64,000 nucleotides of DNA from SIG607 sp045537575 (GTDB lineage: Bacteria; Bacillota; Clostridia; Oscillospirales; Acutalibacteraceae): NCBI GenBank assembly GCA_045537575.1, contig JAZSPU010000018.1, forward strand, positions 38,526-102,525, in the 5' to 3' direction. The position numbers and the translations under genes are program-made. A model generated the notes under the pieces. The model was given only the letters and a program-made list of their open reading frames with translations. It did no database searches and was not told where the DNA came from. Every line of letters starts with the position of its first letter. Position 1 is the stretch's first letter. Shown here piece by piece: positions 27,604 to 34,632 of this stretch.

Positions 27604-28527
27604 TTAGTCAAACATAGGGGTAGAAAGATATCTGTCCCCTGTATCAGGAAGTAAAACAACAATATTTTTATCTTTATATTCAGGATTTTTTGCCAGTTGC
27701 ATAGCGCCAAACAAAGCCGCTCCCGAAGAAATACCAACAAGTATTCCGTTTTTACGAGCTAAATTTTTTGAAGCATAAAAAGCTTCCTCACCCTTAACGG
27801 TAATAATTTTGTCAATAAGACTTAAATCAAGAACCTCGGGGATAAAATTAGCGCCTATTCCCTGTATGGTATGAGCTCCTGAAATCCCCTTTGAAATAAG
27901 AGGCGAATCATAAGGCTCAACTGCAACAATTTCAATATTTTCATTTTTTTCTTTTAAATATTTTGCTGTACCGGTAAGGGTTCCACCTGTACCTACACCT
28001 GCCACAAATACGTCAACAAGTCCATCTGTATCAGCATAAATTTCGGGGCCGGTAGTCTCATAATGAGCTGTAGCATTAGAAGGATTGGAAAACTGTCCGA
28101 CAATGAAACTGTTTTCGGTATTACTTGCTATTTCCTCTGCTTTTTTGATAGCGCCCGCCATGCCCAAAGCACCTTCGGTCAAAACAATTTCAGCGCCATA
28201 AGCCGCAAGAAGCTTTCTTCTTTCAATACTCATAGTTTCGGGCATTGTAAGAATTACTTTATAGCCGCGAACAGCCGCAACGGCAGCAAGACCTATTCCT
28301 GTATTACCGCTGGTAGGCTCGATTATAACAGAACCTTTTTTCAAAAGTCCTTTTTTCTCGGCATCATTTATCATATAAAGCGCAGCTCTATCCTTAACAC
28401 TACCTGCAGGATTAAAATATTCAAGTTTAGCATAAAGGTTTGCATAAAAATTTTCATCATTAAAGCTATTTATTTTCATTAAAGGCGTATTGCCTACAAG
28501 CTGACTTATATCGTTAAAAATTCGCAA
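27604..28527 (-). CDS. cysK: Cysteine synthase A (O-acetylserine sulfhydrylase)
   Basis: 307 residues of the fold-type II PLP family. G-N-T-P-L-M-K, N-P-A-G-S-V-K-D-R with the PLP lysine (about residue 43), the T-S-G-N-T-G-I-G-L-A substrate loop, G-V-G-T-G-G-T-L-T-G and I-Q-G-I-G-A-N-F-I-P match CysK rather than cystathionine beta-synthase. It makes cysteine from O-acetylserine and sulfide. Start choice: the ATG at 28533 is only one base from GAGG, whereas TTG at 28527 is six bases from GAGGA, so TTG is preferred with modest certainty. The promoter lies at 28550-28578. Confidence 0.93.
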   Translation of the reverse strand: MRIFNDISQLVGNTPLMKINSFNDENFYANLYAKLEYFNPAGSVKDRAALYMINDAEKKGLLKKGSVIIEPTSGNTGIGLAAVAAVRGYKVILTMPETMSIERRKLLAAYGAEIVLTEGALGMAGAIKKAEEIASNTENSFIVGQFSNPSNATAHYETTGPEIYADTDGLVDVFVAGVGTGGTLTGTAKYLKEKNENIEIVAVEPYDSPLISKGISGAHTIQGIGANFIPEVLDLSLIDKIITVKGEEAFYASKNLARKNGILVGISSGAALFGAMQLAKNPEYKDKNIVVLLPDTGDRYLSTPMFD

Positions 28528-28549
28528 AATCATTCCTCATTTCAATATT

Positions 28550-28578
28550 ATTCTAATTCAACCTTACAAAACTGTCAA
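28550..28578 (-). promoter_or_regulatory. Promoter of cysK-luxS
   Basis: TTGACA (28573-28578), 17-base spacer, TAGAAT (28550-28555) on the minus strand. The expected transcript starts about 10-15 bases before the cysK start, leaving no room for a T-box or riboswitch. Confidence 0.8.
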
Positions 28579-28582
28579 TAGA

Positions 28583-28789
28583 TTAGATAATGGAAATAAC
28601 TTTATATCCTGCATTTTCGATAGTAGCTACAAAAACGCTGTCATCTACCCTTTCTTTGAGTTTTAAAACAGCAGTACCTTCTTTATGACTTACCTCGGCA
28701 GATTCCACTACACTAAGCTCTTCAAGAACAGCCTTAACTCTTGCCTGACAATGCGGACACATCATACCCTCTATTTTTAAAGTTAACAT
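28583..28789 (-). other. Embedded in-frame CopZ-like chaperone start inside copA
   Basis: The final 68 codons of copA start at an ATG (28789) preceded by AAGGAG nine bases upstream, and would encode a complete HMA domain starting M-L-T-L-K-I-E-G-M-M-C. Sixty-eight residues is the size of a free CopZ copper chaperone. Internal initiation could therefore give a separate chaperone from the same message. It is a prediction from sequence, not a separate annotated gene. Confidence 0.4.
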
Positions 28790-30997
28790 AAACCTTTTCT
28801 CCTTCTTTGAATGTATTTTAAATAAATTAAGTCTTAATGCATTGGTAACAACGCAAAAGCTTGAAAGACTCATCATTAAAGATGCAAGCATAGGACTAAT
28901 AGTAATATTAAAATGCGGTATTAACACCCCTGCCGCCAAGGGAATACCAATAATATTATAAATAAACGCCCAAAAAAGATTTTCTTTAATATTCAAAAGC
29001 ACCTTTTTACTAAGATTAATAGTTACGGGAACATCGCTTAATTTATTGTGTATAAGCACTATATCAGCGCTATCACCTGCTATATCGGTACCGGAAGAAA
29101 GTGCTACCGAATTATCAGCTGAAGCAAGTGCGGGAGCATCGTTTATACCGTCCCCAACCATCATAACTCTGCCTTCTTTTTTAAGGCTTCTTATTATCTC
29201 TTCTTTTCCATCGGGATAAACGCCTGCATAAATTTCTTTTATACCCACCTTATCCCCTATTGTTCTTGCGCTTACTTCATTGTCGCCTGTAAGCATTATA
29301 ACTCTCAGTCCCATTTTTTTAAGACTTATTACTGCATCGCTACTATCCTCTCTAATGCTGTCTGCAACCGAAATAATACCAATAAGCCTACCGTCAAAGC
29401 TAAAATAAATAGGTGTCTGCGCCTTTTGGGACATATTATCAGCAATTTGCTTGTGCTCATCATTTATCTCACAGAACTCGCTTATAAATTCGCGTTTACC
29501 GCCTGCAACCGTCTTGCCGTTGATTTGGGCGGATACTCCGTTACCTATATGTGTTCTGTAATTTTCGGTTTCGAAAATTTCGACGTTATCCTGACTTGCC
29601 TTTTTGACAATTGCCTTTGATAAAGGATGTTCGCTTTTACTTTCGAGTGACGCCGCAAATGATAACAATTCACTAAAATCAAAGGATACAATTTCCGAAA
29701 CCTCGGGAGAACCGTAGGTAATCGTACCCGTTTTATCAAATACTACAATATCGGTTTTTCCCGTATTTTCAAGAGCCTGTGCCGTCTTAAATAAAATCCC
29801 GTTTTTAGCACCCACTCCGCTACCCACCATAATGGCAACAGGAGTAGCAAGACCTAGAGAACAAGGACAGCTTATTACCAAAACCGAAACCCCTCTTAAA
29901 AGCGCATAACCAAAAGAACTGCCGCTAAAAAACCATACAAAAGCAGTTATCAGCGCAAGACTCATTACTATAGGCACAAAAATACCCGAGATTTTATCAG
30001 CAATTCTCCCTATTGGAGCTTTTGAAGCTGATGCGTCGCTGACTATTTTAATGATTTTAGCGAACATTGTATCTTCGCCTACTCGCTGGGCTCTGCATTT
30101 CATATATCCCGAACGGCAAATACAAGCGGCGTGAACAAAATCACCCGACTGCTTATCAACAAAATTGCTTTCTCCGGTAAGCGCAGATTCATCTATTGCG
30201 GCACTGCCTTCAATAATAACAGCATCAACAGGAATACTCTCTCCCGCCTTTACAACAAAAACATCCCCCACATTCACGTCCGATATATCTGTAACCGTTT
30301 CTTTTCCGTCTATTATTAAATTGGCGGTTTTGGGAGTCAGCTTCATTAAGCCTTTTAGCGCGTCGAGAGTTCTTCCTTTACTTTTGGCTTCCAATAGTTT
30401 TCCTACTGTTATAAGTGTCAAAATCATTGCGGCAGACTCAAAATACAGATTATGAAGAAGCTGCTCAGAACTAGCGAACAGTAAAACAACACTATAAATA
30501 AAAGCAGAAAGTGAACCTAACGAAACAAGAGTATCCATATTAGGAGAGAGTTTAAAAAGTCCCTTAAACCCGTTAACAAAAAATCTAATATTTATACCCA
30601 TTACAACTAACGATAAAATAAGTTCAATGATACCAAGTAAAAGAAGGTTGCTACTTAAAAAATCCGGCAAAGGAAAATGCCACATAACGTGTCCCATAGA
30701 AACGTACATCAAAAGCAAAAGGAAAATAACAGAATAAATTAAGCGTTTATACAGTTTCTTAATTTCATTATCTACATTTTCGTTATTTTCTTTTTTCAAG
30801 CCGTAAACCTCTGCCTTATAACCGGCTTTCTTTACAGCATTAATTATTTCTGCATCACTTACATTTCCTTCAACCGTCATTGAGTTAGTAAGCAAATTCA
30901 CGTTACAAGAATCCACGCCGATGAGGGTTAACACTGCTTTTTCAACCCTTGCGCTGCAAGCGGAACAATTCATTCCGTAAACCTTAAATTTTCTCAT
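28583..30997 (-). CDS. copA: Copper-exporting P-type ATPase CopA with N- and C-terminal metal-binding domains
   Basis: 804 residues from the ATG at 30997 (SD AAAGGTG). An N-terminal HMA domain (G-M-N-C-S-A-C) is followed by membrane helices. Catalytic motifs are L-T-G-E-S, the metal-transport site S-C-P-C-S, D-K-T-G-T with the phosphorylated Asp, S-E-H-P-L and G-D-G-I-N-D-A-P. The CPC motif plus HP locus indicate Cu+ export. Unusually, after the last helix a second HMA domain (G-M-M-C-P-H-C) forms residues about 737-804 and is preceded by its own SD-like site. No CopY or CsoR gene is adjacent. Confidence 0.95.
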   Translation of the reverse strand: MRKFKVYGMNCSACSARVEKAVLTLIGVDSCNVNLLTNSMTVEGNVSDAEIINAVKKAGYKAEVYGLKKENNENVDNEIKKLYKRLIYSVIFLLLLMYVSMGHVMWHFPLPDFLSSNLLLLGIIELILSLVVMGINIRFFVNGFKGLFKLSPNMDTLVSLGSLSAFIYSVVLLFASSEQLLHNLYFESAAMILTLITVGKLLEAKSKGRTLDALKGLMKLTPKTANLIIDGKETVTDISDVNVGDVFVVKAGESIPVDAVIIEGSAAIDESALTGESNFVDKQSGDFVHAACICRSGYMKCRAQRVGEDTMFAKIIKIVSDASASKAPIGRIADKISGIFVPIVMSLALITAFVWFFSGSSFGYALLRGVSVLVISCPCSLGLATPVAIMVGSGVGAKNGILFKTAQALENTGKTDIVVFDKTGTITYGSPEVSEIVSFDFSELLSFAASLESKSEHPLSKAIVKKASQDNVEIFETENYRTHIGNGVSAQINGKTVAGGKREFISEFCEINDEHKQIADNMSQKAQTPIYFSFDGRLIGIISVADSIREDSSDAVISLKKMGLRVIMLTGDNEVSARTIGDKVGIKEIYAGVYPDGKEEIIRSLKKEGRVMMVGDGINDAPALASADNSVALSSGTDIAGDSADIVLIHNKLSDVPVTINLSKKVLLNIKENLFWAFIYNIIGIPLAAGVLIPHFNITISPMLASLMMSLSSFCVVTNALRLNLFKIHSKKEKRFMLTLKIEGMMCPHCQARVKAVLEELSVVESAEVSHKEGTAVLKLKERVDDSVFVATIENAGYKVISII

Positions 30998-31033
30998 ACA
31001 TAACACCTTTCGTTTCTGGTCACATACATCTTA

Positions 31034-31062
31034 ATTATATATCCTTACTACTCTTCGGTCAA
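31034..31062 (-). promoter_or_regulatory. Promoter of copA
   Basis: TTGACC (31057-31062), 17-base spacer, TATAAT (31034-31039), minus strand. No CopY (TACA-N2-TGTA) or CsoR-type box is visible around it. Confidence 0.75.
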
Positions 31063-31075
31063 CAAATTTTTTGTA

Positions 31076-31104
31076 TTGAAATATCGCACTCTATATAGTA
31101 AAAT
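31076..31104 (+). promoter_or_regulatory. Promoter of tcdA
   Basis: TTGAAA (31076-31081), 17-base spacer, TAAAAT (31099-31104), plus strand, 19 bases before the ATG. It stands back to back with the copA promoter, the two -35 boxes being 13 bases apart. Confidence 0.75.
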
Positions 31105-31122
31105 AGAAGCGGAGTTGATGTT

Positions 31123-31803
31123 ATGAAAGAAGAATTTTCACGCACCGAAAAGGTTATTGGCAGTGATGCAATAAATAAACTAAAAAATGCAAAAGTAGCT
31201 GTTTTCGGCGTTGGCGGAGTTGGCGGTCACGCCGCAGAAGCGCTAAGTAGAGCGGGAATCGGTCAGATTGACCTTATTGACTTTGATACCGTCGCTGTTT
31301 CTAATATCAACAGACAAATAGTTGCCCTAAAAAGTACGGTAGGCAAGAAAAAAGTTGACGTACTAAAGGAACGTTTTTTGGATATAAATGAGGAAGCGAT
31401 AATCAATACTTACCCCATTTTTTATAACGAAGAAACCGAGCATTTAATAAATCTTTCTCAATATGATTATATAATAGATGCTATTGACTCAATTTCTGCA
31501 AAGGTTAATCTTATCAAAAATGCTTATAAAGATAATATTCCCATAATCAGTTCAATGGGTACGGGAAATAAACTTGATGCAACGGCATTTAAAGTGGCTG
31601 ATATATTTAAAACAAAGGTTTGTCCACTTGCTAAAGTTATGAGATACGAACTGAAAAAAGTTGGCATAAATAAGCTCAAATGCGTCTATTCGGAAGAGCT
31701 TCCCGTTATAAAGGCAACCCCACCCGGAAGTATGCCTTACGTTCCCGCAGTTGCAGGTCTTATTTTAGCGGGAGAAGTAATTAAAGATATAACTTCAAAA
31801 TAA
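31123..31803 (+). CDS. tcdA: tRNA threonylcarbamoyladenosine dehydratase TcdA (ThiF/E1-like)
   Basis: 226 residues with a Rossmann ATP site G-V-G-G-V-G-G (residues about 30-36), D-F-D-T-V-A-V-S-N-I-N-R-Q, and the A-I-D-S-I and P-L-A-K-V-M-R stretches typical of TcdA/YgdL rather than MoeB or ThiF; the zinc cysteine pairs of ThiF are absent. The enzyme cyclises t6A37 to ct6A in ANN-decoding tRNAs. SD GGAG lies 8 bases before the ATG. It is one of only two plus-strand genes and ends in a bidirectional terminator. Confidence 0.92.
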   Translation: MKEEFSRTEKVIGSDAINKLKNAKVAVFGVGGVGGHAAEALSRAGIGQIDLIDFDTVAVSNINRQIVALKSTVGKKKVDVLKERFLDINEEAIINTYPIFYNEETEHLINLSQYDYIIDAIDSISAKVNLIKNAYKDNIPIISSMGTGNKLDATAFKVADIFKTKVCPLAKVMRYELKKVGINKLKCVYSEELPVIKATPPGSMPYVPAVAGLILAGEVIKDITSK

Positions 31804-31831
31804 AATAGGAGTCATTTGACTCCTATTTTTT
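31802..31831. terminator. Bidirectional terminator between tcdA and the esterase
   Basis: A perfect 13-bp stem (AAAATAGGAGTCA and complement) with a minimal loop and T-runs on both strands. It serves tcdA on plus and the sfsA-esterase unit on minus. Confidence 0.9.
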
Positions 31832-31851
31832 ATACACTTAATGATATTTTA

Positions 31852-32655
31852 TCAAAATTTTCCACCGTAAATACCGTTATGCATAAGCCATATTTTAAGA
31901 GAATCCGACCATTGACCTACCGATACGCTATTTAACGCAAGACCGAGTCCGTGAGGGCCGTTCTGATAAATATGCATCTCACAATCAATATTAAAATCCT
32001 TTAATTTCCAAGCGTAAGCAAGGCTGTTTTTTACGTTTACATTTGCATCATCAAAGGTATGCCAAATAAATGCCTTAGGGGTTTTCTCGCTAACGTTATT
32101 ATAAGCGCAAAGACTGTCAATTAATTTTTCGTCATCGCTTTTATCCCCCAGCAAATTCTTCATACTGCCGATATGTCCATAATCCTTTAATGCAATTACG
32201 GGGTAGCAAAGTATTTGGAAATTAGGGATAAAATCCACCTTATCAATTTCATCCTTATTGGTAAGAACATCATTAAATTCTTCAAAGCAAGTACTTACCG
32301 TAGCGGCAAGATGACCGCCGGCTGATGAGCCCATAACACCGATTTTTTCAGGATTAATACCGAACTTTTCAGCATTAAAACGAATATACTGAACAGCGCG
32401 TCTTGCATCTAAAAGAGGAATTGGGTGTCTGTGAGGAGCAACTCTGTACTGGCAAACAAATGCGCTCATACCAAGAGTATTAAAATATTCTGCATAATCC
32501 TGTCCCTCGTATGGTGCACGGATATGATATCCGCCTCCGGGGAAAATCACAACCGTTGCATCGCTGAGTTTTTTTGTAGCAGGATAAAATTCCAAAATAG
32601 GCTCTTCCTCGCAAAGTCCGGGGATATTGTCCCAAAGTTTTATTTGCTCCATCAT
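31852..32655 (-). CDS. Alpha/beta hydrolase esterase (acetyl-esterase/BD-FAE-like)
   Basis: 267 residues without a signal peptide, so cytoplasmic. Oxyanion-hole motif F-P-G-G-G-Y-H (about residue 40), nucleophile elbow G-S-S-A-G-G (about residue 112), Asp in T-F-D-D-A-N-V and His in G-P-H-G-L-G-L form a complete triad. Closest known architecture is the small COG0657 carboxylesterases acting on acetylated or feruloylated sugars. An upstream ATG doublet overlaps the sfsA stop by 4 bases. Given nearby sugar genes, deacetylating imported oligosaccharides is a reasonable guess. Confidence 0.85.
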   Translation of the reverse strand: MMEQIKLWDNIPGLCEEEPILEFYPATKKLSDATVVIFPGGGYHIRAPYEGQDYAEYFNTLGMSAFVCQYRVAPHRHPIPLLDARRAVQYIRFNAEKFGINPEKIGVMGSSAGGHLAATVSTCFEEFNDVLTNKDEIDKVDFIPNFQILCYPVIALKDYGHIGSMKNLLGDKSDDEKLIDSLCAYNNVSEKTPKAFIWHTFDDANVNVKNSLAYAWKLKDFNIDCEMHIYQNGPHGLGLALNSVSVGQWSDSLKIWLMHNGIYGGKF

Positions 32656-33347
32656 AATATTACACTCACCTTTTTATTGATTTTTATACTGTCTTTAGTT
32701 ACGTTGCAGTTATAAGCTAGTATATTCACACCACTTTCAGCGGCTTCTTTTAGAGTAATTGCAAATTCATTATGCATTTTGCTGTTGGGCGAAAATTCAG
32801 TCACATCATCCATCTGAATAACAAAGAAAACGTAAGCCTCATAGCCTTGCTCTTTTGCTTTTATAAGCTCTCTTAAATGTTTGACTCCTCGCTCGGTTGG
32901 TGCATCGGGAAAAAGAGCCAGACCGTCTGTTTCAAGAGTAACACCCTTCACCTCGATAAAAGCCTTTCGGTCTCCGTCATCAACAAAAATATCAAATCGA
33001 GAATTTCCAAAGGTTACTTCCCTTTTAATAATTGCATTTTTTGAAAAATACTCGCAGTTACTAAGAAATTCACAAACCACAAAATTCGGAATTTGAGAAT
33101 CCATATTTATAAGAATTTTTTTGCCACTTTTCGTCGCTTTTTCAACTGCAATAAGGTCAAAAGCAGTTTTTCTTAAAGGATTATCGCTTACCGATAGGTA
33201 CACAGTTGCGCCCTTAATTAATAATTCCTTGCATCTGCCCGTATTTTTTACGTGAACAGTTTCTTCTTTTCCGCCAATATTAACTTTTGCAATAAATCTG
33301 TTAGGTCGGCTTAAAAAAATGCCTTTTACTACTCTTTTATACTTCAT
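32652..33347 (-). CDS. sfsA: Sugar fermentation stimulation protein SfsA
   Basis: 231 residues. It has the N-terminal OB-like domain (R-F-I-A-K-V, H-V-K-N-T-G-R) and a C-terminal nuclease-like domain with F-D-I-F-V-D-D-G and I-E-V-K-G-V-T-L, then F-P-D-A-P-T-E-R-G-x-K-H-L. SfsA proteins bind DNA or nucleic acid and are named for stimulating maltose use in E. coli; the biochemical activity is unsettled. No SD site precedes the ATG, and the promoter -10 box ends only 6 bases before it, so the message may be leaderless. Confidence 0.93.
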   Translation of the reverse strand: MKYKRVVKGIFLSRPNRFIAKVNIGGKEETVHVKNTGRCKELLIKGATVYLSVSDNPLRKTAFDLIAVEKATKSGKKILINMDSQIPNFVVCEFLSNCEYFSKNAIIKREVTFGNSRFDIFVDDGDRKAFIEVKGVTLETDGLALFPDAPTERGVKHLRELIKAKEQGYEAYVFFVIQMDDVTEFSPNSKMHNEFAITLKEAAESGVNILAYNCNVTKDSIKINKKVSVIL

Positions 33348-33353
33348 AAATAA

Positions 33354-33382
33354 ATTTTATCACAATCCTGAATATATAGCAA
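33354..33382 (-). promoter_or_regulatory. sfsA promoter predicting a leaderless transcript
   Basis: TTGCTA (33377-33382), 17-base spacer ending in TGA, then TAAAAT (33354-33359), an extended -10 form. The sfsA ATG begins at 33347, 7 bases past the -10 box, where transcription normally starts. Confidence 0.65.
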
Positions 33383-33383
33383 G

Positions 33384-33411
33384 AAAAAAAGCGTCTTTCG
33401 ACGCTTTTTTT
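33384..33411 (-). terminator. Terminator after fucA
   Basis: GCGTC/GACGC stem with a four-base loop, flanked by seven A and seven T, so it works in either direction. It overlaps the fucA stop codon and directly abuts the sfsA -35 box. Confidence 0.85.
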
Positions 33412-34093
33412 AATCGTTATAATGCTTATAACCGGGGTGTTTGCCCGTAACTTTATAATAATTTTCTCTTAAATCAAGAAGCTTATCTATTTGCGGTTTT
33501 TCAATTTCTTTAGCGCCGCCAAGCAGATGAGCGGTAAGAGAAATTTTAGCAAAAAGCTCAAGGGTTTCCATACGATAGTATGCAGTAATAAGGTCACAGC
33601 CTACAGTTAATGCACCGTGATTTTTCAGAAGCAATACGTCATGTTCCTTAAGATAAGGAGCAATTGCTTCGGGCACTTCATTAGTGCTTGGTGTTCCGTA
33701 AGGAGTAAGAGGAATTGAACCGATAGCAATAACTGTCTCGATCATAGAATATTCGTCCATACTCTTTCCTGCTACAGCGTATCCTGTTGCTGTGGGCGGA
33801 TGGGCGTGAACTACAGCGCCAACATCCTCTCTCTCCTTATAACAACGAAGATGCATTTTTATTTCACTACTGGGCTTATATCCTGCCTCACCCGAAATAA
33901 CTTCGCCTTTATCGTTGATAATAACAAGCTTATCGGGAGTAATAAAGCTCTTGCTTATTCCTGTAGGAGTAGCAAGAAAATTGCCATCGGGAAGTTTTAC
34001 CGATACGTTTCCGTCATTTGCTGCAACCCAACCAAGTTGCCACATTTTATGGCAGACGTCACAAATTTGCTCTCTAATTTCCATATATTCCAT
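33410..34093 (-). CDS. fucA: Class II aldolase, probably L-fuculose-1-phosphate aldolase
   Basis: 227 residues from the ATG at 34093, chosen because AAAGGTTG lies upstream and a GTG 24 bases earlier has none. Class II aldolase/adducin motifs: A-A-N-D-G-N-V-S, A-T-P-T-G-I-S-K, the first zinc pair H-A-H-P-P and the later L-K-N-H-G-A-L-T-V-G. The family also includes ribulose-5-phosphate 4-epimerase and rhamnulose aldolase; the fucI-fucU neighbours decide for fuculose-1-phosphate, cleaved to DHAP and L-lactaldehyde. It is the last gene of the fuc operon. Confidence 0.85.
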   Translation of the reverse strand: MEYMEIREQICDVCHKMWQLGWVAANDGNVSVKLPDGNFLATPTGISKSFITPDKLVIINDKGEVISGEAGYKPSSEIKMHLRCYKEREDVGAVVHAHPPTATGYAVAGKSMDEYSMIETVIAIGSIPLTPYGTPSTNEVPEAIAPYLKEHDVLLLKNHGALTVGCDLITAYYRMETLELFAKISLTAHLLGGAKEIEKPQIDKLLDLRENYYKVTGKHPGYKHYND

Positions 34094-34138
34094 AAGTTTT
34101 ACAACCTTTCTACCCACTCAATTATGGGAGTAATTCCA

Positions 34139-34573
34139 TTACTTTACAACACCCTTTTGAAGCATAATGTTGGCATAGAGAGCCGATTCTCCCGTAGCAA
34201 TAACTGCATACGCCTTTTTAGCTTCTTCATAAAAAGCAAAGCGTTCGATTTCGCCCATAACGTCGGTTTTGCCTTGAACGTCCTCGATTATTTTCGCATA
34301 TTCGTCCCAAATGGGAGTCTCAACATCATCCCCCGGTGTTACCTGCATTAATGATACAGGCTTTTCAACGTATGTGTCGAGGGGGAATACTTTAAGTATT
34401 GCTTTTAGTACATCACAAGCTCCGTGACCGTCCATACGAATTACTTTGGCATTTTTTCCTACGCTTTCTGCGGGAAAATTTCCGTCTGCAATAACAATTC
34501 GATCACTGTGTCCCATTTCGCACAGAACCTTTAAAAGCTCGGGAGAAAGAATTTTTGGAATTCCAAGTAACAT
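34139..34573 (-). CDS. fucU: L-fucose mutarotase (RbsD/FucU family)
   Basis: 144 residues from the ATG at 34573 (SD AAAGGTGA); three extra codons upstream lack a site. Family signatures: M-G-H-S-D-R-I-V-I-A-D-G-N-F-P near residue 20 and a C-terminal A-V-I-A-T-G-E-x-A-x-Y-A-N. It interconverts fucose anomers so FucI gets its substrate. RbsD is similar; the operon with fucI favours FucU. A strong hairpin lies in the 59-base gap after fucI. Confidence 0.92.
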   Translation of the reverse strand: MLLGIPKILSPELLKVLCEMGHSDRIVIADGNFPAESVGKNAKVIRMDGHGACDVLKAILKVFPLDTYVEKPVSLMQVTPGDDVETPIWDEYAKIIEDVQGKTDVMGEIERFAFYEEAKKAYAVIATGESALYANIMLQKGVVK

Positions 34574-34590
34574 AATAATCACCTTTAATT

Positions 34591-34626
34591 CGGATGCGGG
34601 AAAAGAGTGTATCTTTTCCCTATCCG
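34591..34626 (-). promoter_or_regulatory. Intercistronic hairpin between fucI and fucU
   Basis: On the minus strand CGGAT and GGGAAAAGA pair with TCTTTTCCC and ATCCG around a short loop, giving about 14 bp with a small bulge. No T-run follows, so it is not a standard terminator. A 3' stabiliser or processing site for fucI mRNA fits better. Confidence 0.6.
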
Positions 34627-34632
34627 CAAATC

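Noticed and set aside
28534..28582. Riboswitch or T-box upstream of cysK
   Set aside because: The predicted transcript starts only about 10-15 bases before the start codon.
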